From Candidatus Saccharimonadota bacterium (GTDB lineage: Bacteria; Patescibacteriota; Saccharimonadia; Saccharimonadales; Saccharimonadaceae): a stretch of 57,499 nt of DNA. The translations under genes were made by a program, and so were the position numbers. Location: the NCBI GenBank assembly GCA_009785095.1, contig WQXA01000002.1, positions 1-57,499 of the forward strand, read 5' to 3'. Positions within the stretch are counted from its first letter, which is position 1. Each line of letters begins with the position of its first letter. The notes under the pieces were generated by a model that was not told the origin of the DNA, did no database searches, and saw nothing but the letters and a program-made list of their open reading frames with translations. Below, piece by piece: positions 7,499 through 18,717 of this stretch.

Positions 7499-8302
7499 GT
7501 GCACGTTTCGATAAAAGCCGAACCACTTTTTGAGATGTTTGGTATTGAGATAACCAACGCGATTTTGCTCGGGATTATCGGCCTGGGTTTTTTGATCGTG
7601 TGGATGATTTTTGTAGCGCGAAAAATTGCCCAGGATCGCTACGGCTCGGATAAGAAAGGTTTCTTTACGCGGCTGGTGCTCTGGGTGTTCGAGGGTTTGT
7701 ATAAAACCGTCCACGAAACTATCCCGAATAAAAAAGTCGCCCGTCAGGTCGCGCCGTTCGTCATTACGATTTTCTTTATCGTGGTGATCCAATATTACAC
7801 CGGGATTTTGCCGTTTGTTGGCGAGGCTATGACGTTCGGTCACACTCCCCTGTTCCGCTCACAGGCGGCCGATTTGAATTTCACGCTGACACTAGCGATT
7901 ATCACGATTGTGGCCTGTCAAGTTTGGGCGTTTCGCGTGCTCGGTTTCAAGGGTAACATGCATCGTTATTTTGTTAATCCGCTCAAAGATCCGATCGGTT
8001 GTTTCGCCGGTTTTCTCGAGCTAATCGGCGAATTTTCGCGCATGTTGGCGCTGGCCATGCGTTTGTTCGGGAATGTCTTTGCGGGCGAGGTGCTGCTAGT
8101 TGTGGTGGCTTATCTCGGTTCGTTTGCGAGCCCGGCGCTGCTGCCCTTCTTTTACATTTTTGAATTATTCATCGGTGGCATCCAGGCCTATGTCTTTTTC
8201 ATGTTGGCCACCGTTTTCATCGGATTGGCTGTCTCGCACGACAGTCACGCGGAATCTGTTCACTCAACTGAGGTTAAAATGGTGAGTGAAATGTCAACTT
8301 AA
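7499..8302 (+). CDS. atpB: F-type ATP synthase subunit a
   Basis: 267 aa, membrane proton channel of Fo. The GTG start at 7499 is chosen because the conserved opening HVSIKAEPLFE follows it; GGAG precedes it. About five membrane helices are visible. The essential arginine lies in LALAMRLFGNVFAGE, and the C-terminal helix YIFELFIGGIQAYVFFMLA is typical. It works with the c-ring in the cytoplasmic membrane. Confidence 0.95.
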   Translation: MHVSIKAEPLFEMFGIEITNAILLGIIGLGFLIVWMIFVARKIAQDRYGSDKKGFFTRLVLWVFEGLYKTVHETIPNKKVARQVAPFVITIFFIVVIQYYTGILPFVGEAMTFGHTPLFRSQAADLNFTLTLAIITIVACQVWAFRVLGFKGNMHRYFVNPLKDPIGCFAGFLELIGEFSRMLALAMRLFGNVFAGEVLLVVVAYLGSFASPALLPFFYIFELFIGGIQAYVFFMLATVFIGLAVSHDSHAESVHSTEVKMVSEMST

Positions 8303-8316
8303 ACGAAAGGAACGAA

Positions 8317-8529
8317 ATGGAAAGCATGGCATTTAGTCTGGCGTATGTGGTGCCGGCCTTTGGTGCGGCGATCGGTGTGGGTATCATCGGTAGCGCGGCA
8401 CTTAACGCGGTGGGTCGCAACCCCGAAAAAGCTAGCACGATTCAGCAAATGATGATCCTAGCCATCGCCTTTACCGACGCTCTGGCTATTATCGGTGTCA
8501 TTGTGGCAATTCTTGGTAAGGTCATGTAG
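8317..8529 (+). CDS. atpE: F-type ATP synthase subunit c
   Basis: 70 aa, two transmembrane helices joined by the polar loop RNPE (34-37). The first helix carries the glycine-rich packing motif (FGAAIGVGIIGSAA). The ion-binding carboxylate is Asp54 in AFTDALAIIG; no Na+-type glutamine/serine ligand set is evident, which favours protons. GAAAGGAACGA precedes the ATG. It forms the rotor ring. Confidence 0.95.
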   Translation: MESMAFSLAYVVPAFGAAIGVGIIGSAALNAVGRNPEKASTIQQMMILAIAFTDALAIIGVIVAILGKVM

Positions 8530-8537
8530 GGCGACAC

Positions 8538-9101
8538 GTGGAGAAATTACTCTATCTATTCGCCTCTACCGAGGCCAGCGAAGAAGTTACGGGCGGGATG
8601 TTTGGTAGCTTGGGCATCGATTGGAAAGTCATGATTCTGCAACTCATCGCCTTTGGCGTTTTGGTGTTTGTCTTGGCAAAGTGGGTTTATCCGCCGATCC
8701 TGGCTATGCTAGATCGTCGCCAAAAACTGATCGATGACAGCATCAAGGCAGCCAAAAAAGCCAGCGCCGATTCCGAAAAGGCCGCCAAAGACATCGCCCA
8801 GCAGCTATCGAAAGCCCGCGTCGAGGCCGAGGATATCGTGGCTGCCGCGCACAAACAAACCGAACAGATCCTAGTCGACGCCAACCAAGAGGCCGAGCGG
8901 CGATCCGAGGCGACCGTGGCGGCTGCTCGAGCGCAGTTAGCGCGTGACGTCGAAACAGCGCGCAAAACTCTGCGCGACGAAACGGCCAATTTGGTGGCGC
9001 TAGCGACCGAAAAAGTCGTCGACGAAAAAGTCGACATGACCAAGGACGCCAAATTGATCCGCGAGGCGATCTCTAAAACTGAAAAAGAGGTTAAGGAATA
9101 A
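8538..9101 (+). CDS. atpF: F-type ATP synthase subunit b
   Basis: 187 aa, GTG start. One N-terminal membrane helix (about 30-50, VMILQLIAFGVLVFVLAKWV) is followed by a long alanine- and charge-rich coiled coil, the peripheral stalk. It overlaps atpH by one base. The length is somewhat above the bacterial norm because of an extra N-terminal 25 residues before the helix. Confidence 0.93.
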   Translation: MEKLLYLFASTEASEEVTGGMFGSLGIDWKVMILQLIAFGVLVFVLAKWVYPPILAMLDRRQKLIDDSIKAAKKASADSEKAAKDIAQQLSKARVEAEDIVAAAHKQTEQILVDANQEAERRSEATVAAARAQLARDVETARKTLRDETANLVALATEKVVDEKVDMTKDAKLIREAISKTEKEVKE

Positions 9102-9490
9102 TGCAAAATCCGTCTCGCCGTCGCATTGCCAAATTCATCGCCGACCAACTCATGAGTGGTGAGAGCGTCCAACGTGTCGCGAAAGTTCTAGCGGCGTGGT
9201 TGGTCGAGAGCCGACAGACGCGGACGTCGGAGCTGGTTCTGCGCGACATCGAGACCGCTCTGCTGAACGATCACAAATTTCTAGCGGCGGATGTTTCGAG
9301 CGCGCGCGAATTGAGCCACGAAACGATCGCTAGCTTGCGCGAAATGTTGGCGGCCGAAACCGGCGCGCAGAAAGTAGAAATAATTCCACAGGTCGACGAA
9401 AATCTAGTCGGCGGCGTCATCGTGCGCACACCCGATGCGGAAATGGATGCTTCCCTGCGCACGAAATTGCGAAAGTTGAGGGCGATATGA
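9101..9490 (+). CDS. atpH: F-type ATP synthase subunit delta, short form
   Basis: 129 aa against about 175-180 in most bacteria. The C-terminal domain is clear (VDENLVGGVIVRTPDAEMDASL), but the N-terminal helical bundle is shortened. Delta connects the peripheral stalk to F1. It lies between atpF and an inserted NYN gene, overlapping the latter by ATGA. Confidence 0.88.
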   Translation: MQNPSRRRIAKFIADQLMSGESVQRVAKVLAAWLVESRQTRTSELVLRDIETALLNDHKFLAADVSSARELSHETIASLREMLAAETGAQKVEIIPQVDENLVGGVIVRTPDAEMDASLRTKLRKLRAI

Positions 9491-10152
9491 AAAAACAACC
9501 CGTCACTTACGCTTTTATCGACAGCCAGAATCTTAATCTCGGCATATCTCACGACGTTACTAATAGCCATGGGCGCAAAATTTATGAAGGCAAAAAACTA
9601 GATTGGCGACGATTTAGACATTATTTGCGCGAAAAATATGGGGTTAGGCAGGCTTATATCTTTATTGGTATGATGCCAGGCAACAGTCAACTCTACGAGT
9701 ATCTGCAACGTTGCGGCTTTACGTTGATATTCAAAGAAGTCGTCGAATATGTTAACAAAGACGGCAAAACCGAAGTCAAGGGCAATGTCGACACCGATTT
9801 GGTGCTTTGGGCAGCGGCGCGTGAATTCGCTAATTACGATCGGGCGATTTTTGCTAGTGGTGATGGCGATTTCTTGAGCTTGTATAAGTTCATGGCAGAA
9901 AAGAAAAAATTGCTGAAAATTCTTGTGCCGAACCGGTTTCGCTATTCGAAATTACTGAAGTCTAATTTTCACAAATACCTAGTGTTTGTTTCTGACAAGA
10001 CTGATCTGTTTAAGCCAATTAAAAAGGCCAGGAGTAGCGGTCGGATCACATCCTTAGGCATGCCTGGTCATCGTGATAAACCCAGTTTAGCAAAACCACG
10101 CGCGAAAGTCAAGCAAGTTACGCGCAGGAAATCAAATCATGGTAAAAAATAA
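9487..10152 (+). CDS. NYN-domain (LabA/DUF88-like) putative nuclease inserted in the atp operon
   Basis: 221 aa. The PIN-like NYN fold is shown by AFIDSQNLNL (first acidic residue), KGNVDTDLVLWAA and AIFASGDGDFLSLYKFM, giving a conserved Asp cluster for metal-dependent RNA cleavage. The last 60 residues are basic and disordered, suiting RNA binding. It is coupled to atpH by ATGA and sits between atpH and atpA, a place where other bacteria have no gene. Its link to ATP synthase is unknown. Confidence 0.8.
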   Translation: MKKQPVTYAFIDSQNLNLGISHDVTNSHGRKIYEGKKLDWRRFRHYLREKYGVRQAYIFIGMMPGNSQLYEYLQRCGFTLIFKEVVEYVNKDGKTEVKGNVDTDLVLWAAAREFANYDRAIFASGDGDFLSLYKFMAEKKKLLKILVPNRFRYSKLLKSNFHKYLVFVSDKTDLFKPIKKARSSGRITSLGMPGHRDKPSLAKPRAKVKQVTRRKSNHGKK

Positions 10153-10164
10153 GGAGGAAAACTA

Positions 10165-11721
10165 ATGTCAGAACTATCAGTCAAAGAACTAAGCCGCGAG
10201 TTGCGCGAAGCGATCGCCAATTTGGATGCGAGCGAGGGGCTCGAAAAGGCCGGTATCGTGACGCGAGTCGGCGACGGCGTGGCTTGGGTGCACGGCCTGC
10301 GCGACGCTGGCTCGTCGGAGATTTTGAAAATCGAGACGTTGGACGGCGACGTGACGGAAGCTTTCGCGCTGAACCTCATGGAGGACGAGATCGGAGCTGT
10401 GCTCCTCGGCGATGAGGAACAAGTGGCGGCCGGCGCCAAAGTCACCCTGACCGGCGAAGTGGTCTCTGTTCCGGTTGGGTCGGAGCTCCTAGGTAGAGTC
10501 GTCAATCCGCTCGGTCAACCTTTGGACGGCTTGGGCGAAGTCAAAACCGAACTGCGCGGCCTGGTCGAGAAATCCGCCCCGGGCGTCATGGCGCGTCAAT
10601 CTGTTAAAGAACCGTTGATGACCGGCATTATGTCGATCGACACGATGATTCCGATCGGTCGCGGCCAGCGAGAACTAATTATCGGCGACCGCCAGACCGG
10701 CAAGACGGCCATCACGCTCGACACTATGATTAACCAGGCGCGCCAAAACACCGGCGTGGTCAATATTTACGTGGCGATTGGCCAGAAGCTGAGCAAAGTC
10801 GCGCGGCTCGTTGAGCGACTAAAACAAGAAGGCGTCATGGATCAAACGATCGTGGTAGCGACTAGTCCGGCCGATCCGGCTTCCCTGCTCTATTTGGCGC
10901 CTTATGCTGGGGCGGCCATGGGCGAATATTTCCGCGACAACAAGGAGCACGCCTTGGTTATCTACGACGATTTGACCAAGCACGCCAATGCTTACCGCCA
11001 GATGTCGCTCTTGCTACGACGGCCGCCGGGGCGCGAGGCTTATCCGGGTGATGTCTTTTATTTGCATTCGCGCTTGTTGGAGCGAGCTGCTAAATTGTCG
11101 GATGAATTTGGCGCCGGGTCGCTGACCGCTCTGCCGATCATCGAGACGCAAGCCGGCGACATTTCGGCCTACATTCCGACCAACGTGATTTCGATTACCG
11201 ACGGCCAGATTTTCCTGGAGACGGATTTGTTCTACCAAGGCATCCGCCCGGCAATCTCGGTCGGCCTCAGCGTGTCGCGAGTCGGCGGTAACGCCCAGAC
11301 CAAAACGGTCAAATCAGTCAGCGGCAACCTGAAACTCTACCTGGCGCAGTTCCGCGAATTGGCGTCGTTCGCCCAATTCGGATCGGATCTCGACGCCGAA
11401 ACCAAATCCATTATCGAGCGTGGCCAGCGTCTGACCGAGCTGCTCAAACAACCGCAATATCACCCGCTCGACATCTGGGAACAGGTCGTTAGCGTGGTGG
11501 CTTTGACCTCGGGCGCCTTTGACGGTGTGCCGGTGGCGAAAATCCACACCGCAGTCGAGAATTTGCTGGCTCGTATGAAAACTGATAAAAAAGATTTGAT
11601 CAAGAGGTTGAACACCGGCGCCGACAAAGTCGAGGGCGACGCTCTAAAATCCATCGAAGATTTAGCGCGCAAAACCGCTAAAGAATTCGCCGATAAACCC
11701 GCTAAGAAAGAGGAAGAGTAG
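10165..11721 (+). CDS. atpA: F-type ATP synthase subunit alpha
   Basis: 518 aa, full length. Walker [12 protein letters not shown] (about residues 172-182), the arginine-finger region [11 protein letters not shown], and the N-terminal crown with VAWVHGL are present. It forms the F1 hexamer with beta. AAGGAGGAAAAC precedes the ATG. The C-terminal 40 residues are lysine-rich and typical. Confidence 0.97.
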   Translation: MSELSVKELSRELREAIANLDASEGLEKAGIVTRVGDGVAWVHGLRDAGSSEILKIETLDGDVTEAFALNLMEDEIGAVLLGDEEQVAAGAKVTLTGEVVSVPVGSELLGRVVNPLGQPLDGLGEVKTELRGLVEKSAPGVMARQSVKEPLMTGIMSIDTMIPIGRGQRELIIGDRQTGKTAITLDTMINQARQNTGVVNIYVAIGQKLSKVARLVERLKQEGVMDQTIVVATSPADPASLLYLAPYAGAAMGEYFRDNKEHALVIYDDLTKHANAYRQMSLLLRRPPGREAYPGDVFYLHSRLLERAAKLSDEFGAGSLTALPIIETQAGDISAYIPTNVISITDGQIFLETDLFYQGIRPAISVGLSVSRVGGNAQTKTVKSVSGNLKLYLAQFRELASFAQFGSDLDAETKSIIERGQRLTELLKQPQYHPLDIWEQVVSVVALTSGAFDGVPVAKIHTAVENLLARMKTDKKDLIKRLNTGADKVEGDALKSIEDLARKTAKEFADKPAKKEEE

Positions 11722-12183
11722 ATGAACATCATCGTTGGCAGCGTCGTAGTCCAGGACGGAAAAATCTTGCTGGTTCAAGAAGCCAGGCCGGCTGTTTACG
11801 GCCAGTGGAATGTCCCGGCTGGCTATTTGGATGAAGGCGAAACGATTGTGTCCGGCGCAATACGAGAGACCAAAGAAGAAACTGGTTACGATGTTGAGCC
11901 GGAGGAGGGGGGCTTGCTTTTGATTAGTGATCCGACGTTCCAAGTCCGTGGCCATGCGATCGTGGTAATTTTATTCAAGATGAAGGTCGTTGGCGGTGAA
12001 TTGGCGTTTGACAAAAACGAAATTTTGGATGCCAAATGGGTGCCGATCGATGAGACTTCTTCCTTAGAATTTCGTGACGGTATCAGGAGGTTACTCGGCG
12101 AAATATTACGTCGCCTCAAGAGCGGCGAGAGCTATCCACTGAGCCTGACGTATGATGCGATCACGCAGAAAGAGGCGGGATGA
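11722..12183 (+). CDS. NUDIX hydrolase inserted in the atp operon
   Basis: 153 aa. The Nudix box runs GYLDEGETIVSGAIRETKEE plus TGY (residues about 33-55), with the REtKEE metal-binding glutamates intact. It hydrolyses nucleoside diphosphate derivatives; substrate unknown. The ATG follows the atpA stop immediately, and the gene overlaps the next by ATGA. A G6 run at 11905-11912 lies in frame. Confidence 0.85.
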   Translation: MNIIVGSVVVQDGKILLVQEARPAVYGQWNVPAGYLDEGETIVSGAIRETKEETGYDVEPEEGGLLLISDPTFQVRGHAIVVILFKMKVVGGELAFDKNEILDAKWVPIDETSSLEFRDGIRRLLGEILRRLKSGESYPLSLTYDAITQKEAG

Positions 12184-12683
12184 AAGTTTTGTTCGTCTGC
12201 AACAATACCGTCGGTCGCTCGCAGGCCGCAAAAGCGTTTTACAATCAGTTGACCAATTCACATGACGCGGATGCGGCGGGGGTTGGGCTGAGGCTTCCCG
12301 AGGCCGATACCATGCTCAAGTTTTTTGTGGCAAAGAACGGAGAAGCTGCGATGTACAAAACTCTGCAAGAGATCGGCATTGACATCGGTGATTATCCGCG
12401 CGTGCAGCTAACACCCGAGATGCTTGGGGGGGGGTATGACTTGATAGTGAATATTGCTGACAAGAGTCAAACGCCGAAATGGCTGCGTGGCGACAAAGTA
12501 ATCTGGTGGAATGTTCCTGATCCCGGCCACAAAGAAAATTTTGAGGAGCGCCTAGTGTACTCAAGAGTCACGCGCGATTTGATGCGCGAGCGCGTGAAAA
12601 AGCTGATCGAAATTGAAAAATCCGGTGGGGATTTTCACAAACTCGACGACAATATCGACGGAGGCAAAAATGACAGGAAATGA
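12180..12683 (+). CDS. Low-molecular-weight tyrosine phosphatase/arsenate reductase-like protein with in-frame G9
   Basis: 167 aa. The P-loop CNNTVGRS (Cys7, Arg13) fits the C-x5-R-S motif of LMW protein tyrosine phosphatases, and DPG in VPDPGHKE supplies the general acid aspartate. Predicted to remove phosphate from phosphotyrosine or a related ester in the cytoplasm. Codons 83-85 are a pure GGG run (G9 at 12426-12434) read as GGG in MLGGGYDLI. At nine bases the frame is open; a change of one base would truncate it. Coupled to the NUDIX gene by ATGA. Confidence 0.75.
   Translation: MKVLFVCNNTVGRSQAAKAFYNQLTNSHDADAAGVGLRLPEADTMLKFFVAKNGEAAMYKTLQEIGIDIGDYPRVQLTPEMLGGGYDLIVNIADKSQTPKWLRGDKVIWWNVPDPGHKENFEERLVYSRVTRDLMRERVKKLIEIEKSGGDFHKLDDNIDGGKNDRK
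12426..12434 (+). repeat. G9 homopolymer in phosphatase-like gene (in frame)
   Basis: Nine consecutive G, flanked TGCTT and TATGAC. It starts exactly on a codon boundary (codons 83-85). Candidate slipped-strand site. Confidence 0.9.
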
Positions 12684-12698
12684 TTTACTTGCTATAAT
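12670..12698 (+). promoter_or_regulatory. Internal promoter upstream of atpG
   Basis: ATGACA (12670-12675) and TATAAT (12693-12698) with a 17-base spacer, overlapping the end of the phosphatase-like gene. It could keep atpG and downstream subunits expressed independently of the accessory genes. Confidence 0.55.
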
Positions 12699-12750
12699 AG
12701 GGACGAAAGCGACGGCGCCGTCCCTGAACTGGGTCGGCCTACGTCGCTTC
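12699..12750 (+). promoter_or_regulatory. Two competing hairpins in the atpG leader
   Basis: Hairpin 1 pairs AGGGACG (12699-12705) with CGTCCCT (12719-12725). Hairpin 2 pairs GAAAGCGACG (12705-12714) with CGTCGCTTC (12742-12750). The left arm of 2 lies inside hairpin 1 and its right arm outside, so they cannot form together. This resembles an attenuator or a translation switch, unproven. Confidence 0.35.
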
Positions 12751-12770
12751 TTTGATAGGAGGAAAATCTA

Positions 12771-13652
12771 ATGGCCAGCGTCCAGCAACTAAAGAGCCGC
12801 ATCAAGAGTGTCAACTCGACCAAACAGATCACTCGTGCCATGCAATTGGTGGCGGCTAGCAAAATGCGGCGCGCCATCGAGCGGGCGGTTTCGGCGCATG
12901 ACTATATCTATGCGGCGCGCGATCTGTTTATTTACCTGTCAGAAATTTGTCACACTGATCGGCATCCGTTGTTCATCCGTCGCCCGATCAAGAATCGCCT
13001 GCTGGTGGTAATTAGTAGCGACACCGGCCTGGCCGGCGCCTATAACAGTAACGTTTTCAAAAAATACATTTTCGAGCTAAAGCGCGACAGAGATCGCAAT
13101 GTGAACACCGATACGCTAGCGATCGGTCGTAAAATTTCTCAGTTCGCCTCGCGCCTCGAGGGCAACAACGTGATCGGCACGTATGAGCGATTGCCGGAAG
13201 ACCTAGCGCACGCCGAGTTTGGCAGCCTTTTCAATATAATCTTGGACGGCTACAAAACAGAGAAGTACGATGCGATCGACGTTATCTACACCAAATTCAA
13301 CTCGTCCATCTCCCAAGAAGTCCGCATGCACTACCTACTGCCGATGGGTCATGCCCCGGGGGACGAAGATTTCAAACAATCTTATACGGTGGCCGACTAT
13401 ATCAAGTTCGAACCGCGTCCGGGCGAAGTTTTGGATTTCGTGGCGGATCGTCTGGCGCAGGCTGACATCGTGCACTTTTTGTCTGAATCATTGGCGAGTG
13501 AGCACTCCATGCGCATGATGGCCATGAAGAACGCCACCGACAACGCTTCTTCCCTGTCGGACGATTTGACGCTGGCCATGAACAAGGAACGCCAAGCGGC
13601 GATCACCCAGGAATTAAGTGAAATTTCAGCCGGAGCGGAGGCGGTATCATGA
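12771..13652 (+). CDS. atpG: F-type ATP synthase subunit gamma
   Basis: 293 aa, the central rotor shaft. Conserved ends are clear: LKSRIKSVNSTKQITRAMQL at the start and SEHSMRMMAMKNATDNAS near the end, the coiled coils that contact beta and c. TAGGAGGAAAATCTA precedes the ATG. It has its own candidate promoter and leader hairpins (12670-12750). The stop overlaps the next gene (ATGA). Confidence 0.96.
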   Translation: MASVQQLKSRIKSVNSTKQITRAMQLVAASKMRRAIERAVSAHDYIYAARDLFIYLSEICHTDRHPLFIRRPIKNRLLVVISSDTGLAGAYNSNVFKKYIFELKRDRDRNVNTDTLAIGRKISQFASRLEGNNVIGTYERLPEDLAHAEFGSLFNIILDGYKTEKYDAIDVIYTKFNSSISQEVRMHYLLPMGHAPGDEDFKQSYTVADYIKFEPRPGEVLDFVADRLAQADIVHFLSESLASEHSMRMMAMKNATDNASSLSDDLTLAMNKERQAAITQELSEISAGAEAVS

Positions 13653-14161
13653 ATCGTGCATTGTCTTCACCAGGCAAGAAGGTCATCATTGATGCACTAG
13701 CGGGCAGTCTCTTTGACCCGAATCAAGAAACGTTATTTCCTATAGGGAATGGTTATCCTGATTATGATATTCCGATACCACCAAACTATGTCGTTACAAG
13801 CATGGAGGAACTAATGAGATTGATGTTCGCTGCTGCTGCATATGTATTAGGCTTCGCACCATTTGATATGACCTACTCGGCTAACCATGAAATGACAGCA
13901 ACACGTGAGCGCAATATAGTAGACGACGCACTGGATGGTGCAGATCCTGTAAGTTGCATCGGTCAAACGAGTCGTAGGGAGGTGTTTGGCGATCGTGTGT
14001 GCATAGATAACGGCTGGGGATTTAGGCTTCATGGTGATCCTAATTCCATAGAATCTTTGGACGAGCCATTGGCGGTTTCGGAAAAGGATCTCCGCTTTTT
14101 ACTCGAGGGAGCATGCAAGTCGGCTCGTGATTGTCGCGATATGGTGAGAGCAGGGACATAG
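13649..14161 (+). CDS. Orphan protein inserted between atpG and atpD
   Basis: 170 aa, not recognised. No signal peptide; one moderately hydrophobic stretch (MRLMFAAAAYVLGFAPF, about residues 54-70). Four cysteines are spread in the C-terminal half. Base composition is more AT-rich and codon use less biased than in the flanking atp genes, which suggests recent acquisition. Coupled to atpG by ATGA, so expressed with the operon. Confidence 0.65.
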   Translation: MNRALSSPGKKVIIDALAGSLFDPNQETLFPIGNGYPDYDIPIPPNYVVTSMEELMRLMFAAAAYVLGFAPFDMTYSANHEMTATRERNIVDDALDGADPVSCIGQTSRREVFGDRVCIDNGWGFRLHGDPNSIESLDEPLAVSEKDLRFLLEGACKSARDCRDMVRAGT

Positions 14162-14195
14162 TGCAGTGTGTAATGGTTAATAAGAAGGAGGAAAA

Positions 14196-16507
<2,312 letters not shown>

Positions 16508-16515
<8 letters not shown>

Positions 16516-16960
16516 CTACCCGACTCTGACGCTGCGGCTGGTGACGCTGCTCGGCGAGAAAATGAAAGAAGACGTCTACGAGGTCATTCTGCCGACGACG
16601 ACTGGTGAAATCTCGGTTTTTCCGGGTCACGAGCCGCTGGTGACACTGGCCAAGCCGGGCGTGATCGCTGTGCGTCGCCGGAAAATTGACCCTGATGAGT
16701 TGCTCGAATATTTTGCTACGAGCGGCGGCATCATCGAAATTAACACCGATCATGTCAAGATTTTGGTCGACGAGGCGGATCATAGCGACGATATTGTCGA
16801 ATCCGAAACCCAAAAAGCCCTCGAGCGTGCCATGGCGATGCGCGATAATGCTTCTGACCAGGTCGAGCTAGAAAAAGCCACCCAGCTAGTCGATCGCCAC
16901 CAAGTCCGCCTAAAAGTCGCCGGCCTCAGACGACACAAGAAACCGACGCAGTACAAATAA
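16508..16960 (+). CDS. atpC: F-type ATP synthase subunit epsilon
   Basis: 150 aa. GTG start with AAGGAGG seven bases upstream, inside the methyltransferase gene. The N-terminal beta-sandwich is evident (LVTLLGEKMKEDVYEVILP, TGEISVFPGHEPLVT) followed by the helical C-terminal pair. It is the last gene of the ATP synthase operon; a T6 run follows its stop without a clear stem. Confidence 0.93.
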
Positions 16961-16997
16961 TTTTTTCCCAAAATTAATTAGACGCGACTATCCGTGC

Positions 16998-17003
16998 TAT
17001 AAT
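16998..17003 (+). promoter_or_regulatory. -10 box of NUDIX gene, leaderless
   Basis: TATAAT, exactly six bases (GCTAGC) before the ATG at 17010. The -35 region is weak. Confidence 0.6.
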
Positions 17004-17009
17004 GCTAGC

Positions 17010-17501
17010 ATGAATGTGGTCACAGCCAGAGACGTTTTTGGGAAGCAGCACCTAGTCGACGTGAGCGACCTCACCCAGGACGCTCATATTTACGGCATTG
17101 CCGTGGAGGGCGAAAAAATCCTAATCGTGCCGCAATTTGACGGTTACGATTTTCCGGGCGGCACGATCAAAAATGGTGAAACGCATGGGGAGGCCTTGAG
17201 ACGAGAATTCAAGGAAGAAACGGGTTTAGAAATTGAGCCGATCAAGCTACTGAACGTTTATACTAGTTTCTTTCACCACCAAAAATATGGCACAAATTAC
17301 CAATCGCTGCTCATCTTCTATCTAGTAAAAATTGTCGGCGGCACAATCTCCGCGGACGGTTTCGACGAGGATGAAAAAGAATACGCCTCAGAAGCTGAGT
17401 GGAAAAACATCGACGATCTAAAAGAGATGAGACACGTATGCAGCATCGATGTCGCCAGCGAAATAATCGCCTCCACCAAGGCGGCTAGTTATTCGCGATG
17501 A
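17010..17501 (+). CDS. NUDIX hydrolase
   Basis: 163 aa. The Nudix box is GGTIKNGETHGEALRREFKEE then TGLEIE (about residues 50-76), with REFKEE metal ligands intact. The substrate is unknown. The start is fixed by the -10 six bases upstream. It is convergent with the HAD gene at 17513. Confidence 0.85.
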   Translation: MNVVTARDVFGKQHLVDVSDLTQDAHIYGIAVEGEKILIVPQFDGYDFPGGTIKNGETHGEALRREFKEETGLEIEPIKLLNVYTSFFHHQKYGTNYQSLLIFYLVKIVGGTISADGFDEDEKEYASEAEWKNIDDLKEMRHVCSIDVASEIIASTKAASYSR

Positions 17502-17512
17502 TGTTGCACACT

Positions 17513-18193
17513 TTATTTTGCGTTTAGCTGTTCTAGCACCGACTCGAGCTTGGTCACGTCGTCGATTATGTATTTGACGCCGATCTTTTTTGCGCCCGCT
17601 CTGCTGAGATGTCCCGTCAATACGGCAACCGGTTCGATGCCGGCATTCCACGCCATCTGCATATCGCTTACGGCGTCACCGACCAAAATTGTTTCTGTTT
17701 TTGCCACATTCTCGGCTCTCATAATTTTGTTTGGCATAAATGGATGCGGTTTGCCATGGTTGGGGTCGGCTAGGTCGTATATGGATAAAATATGGGAAAA
17801 GACATCAGGTATGTCAAACTTCGCCAAGAGCCGTTCGCGCAAAATTCGCGGGTGTGCTCCTGTCGCAATGGCTAACTTGTAATGTTTTGCTAATTCTTTC
17901 AAAAATTTCTGGCTGCCCGGAGTGACTGTCAAGCAATCAATAAAGGTATTGCCAAACAAGTTTTCCTCATAGATTTTCACTGCCTTGTCTAGGAGCTCCG
18001 GGTTTTCTTTCAAGAGTCCTCTAATTAGTTCCCTGTGATGCGCACCCCATTTGGCTTTGATCCGCCTGTCTTCTTCTTCGGGCGGGAGAGAAACGCCGAC
18101 GCCTTTTACAGCCTCGTGATAACACTTGTAGTAACCTTTTATGGAGCCCCGCGTAAAAACGTCATCCCAATCGAAAATAATCAATTTAATCAT
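17513..18193 (-). CDS. HAD-superfamily hydrolase
   Basis: 226 aa. Motif I is FDWDDVFT (Asp nucleophile and Asp+2, with the usual Gly replaced), motif II is AIATGA, the lysine is in HGKPHPF and motif III is VGDAVSDMQMA. It resembles phosphoglycolate-phosphatase-like (subfamily I) enzymes with a helical cap. A minus-strand TACAAT lies eight bases before the ATG. Confidence 0.82.
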   Translation of the reverse strand: MIKLIIFDWDDVFTRGSIKGYYKCYHEAVKGVGVSLPPEEEDRRIKAKWGAHHRELIRGLLKENPELLDKAVKIYEENLFGNTFIDCLTVTPGSQKFLKELAKHYKLAIATGAHPRILRERLLAKFDIPDVFSHILSIYDLADPNHGKPHPFMPNKIMRAENVAKTETILVGDAVSDMQMAWNAGIEPVAVLTGHLSRAGAKKIGVKYIIDDVTKLESVLEQLNAK

Positions 18194-18255
18194 TGTTGCC
18201 TATTGTAAGTCATATTTTGTTTATTGGCAAATTTTTACCAAACGTCTCGCGCACT

Positions 18256-18717
18256 TCATCGGTGGTTGTATCTAGAAAATTTTAGAAAGCTCTGCGAACG
18301 AGCTAATGACTCTAGTAGCTCCAGCCTCGAAAAGTCGCAATTGTTTGCAAGGACGGAGCTTGCAATGAGGGCGCTGCCGCCGCCGGATTTGACGACTTTC
18401 TTGTCGGGACAGCCCATGTTGATGTCGATACCGGCGAAACCTCTGGTGGCCAAGGCGTGCGCCATTTTTGCAAAATGTTCGGGCTGGCTGCCCCAAATTT
18501 GCGCCACGATCGGCATTTCGTCCGGCGTAAAAGTCAAACGACCACGCGTTGAAAATTCCCCCTTCTCGGAACAGAAACTGGCGGTGTTGGTGAACTCAGT
18601 AAAGAAAACATCAGGCCGTCCAGCACGCGCCACGACGTGACGAAAGACCACGTCGGTGACATCCTCCATCGGCGCCAGCGCGAAAAATGGTCGCGGCAGT
18701 TCGTCCCAAAAACTCAT
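18256..18717 (-). pseudogene. dus: Truncated tRNA-dihydrouridine synthase
   Basis: 153 aa; complete Dus proteins are about 310-340 aa. The N-terminal FMN-binding half is clear ([50 protein letters not shown]). After the catalytic-Cys region the protein runs into IASSVLAN, encoded by a palindromic repeat (18345-18365), then unrelated residues and a stop. The rest of the TIM barrel and the tRNA-binding domain are absent, so activity is unlikely. It starts by ATGA overlap with the uvrD-like gene. Confidence 0.75.
18345..18365. repeat. 21-bp palindromic repeat at the dus breakpoint
   Basis: Identical to the repeat at 1701-1721 (TTGCAAG, GACGGAG, CTTGCAA). Dus homology ends beside it. Confidence 0.75.

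Noticed and set aside
11905-11912. G6 run in the NUDIX gene as another switch
   Set aside because: Six bases is within chance expectation and much shorter than the G8-G9 set.
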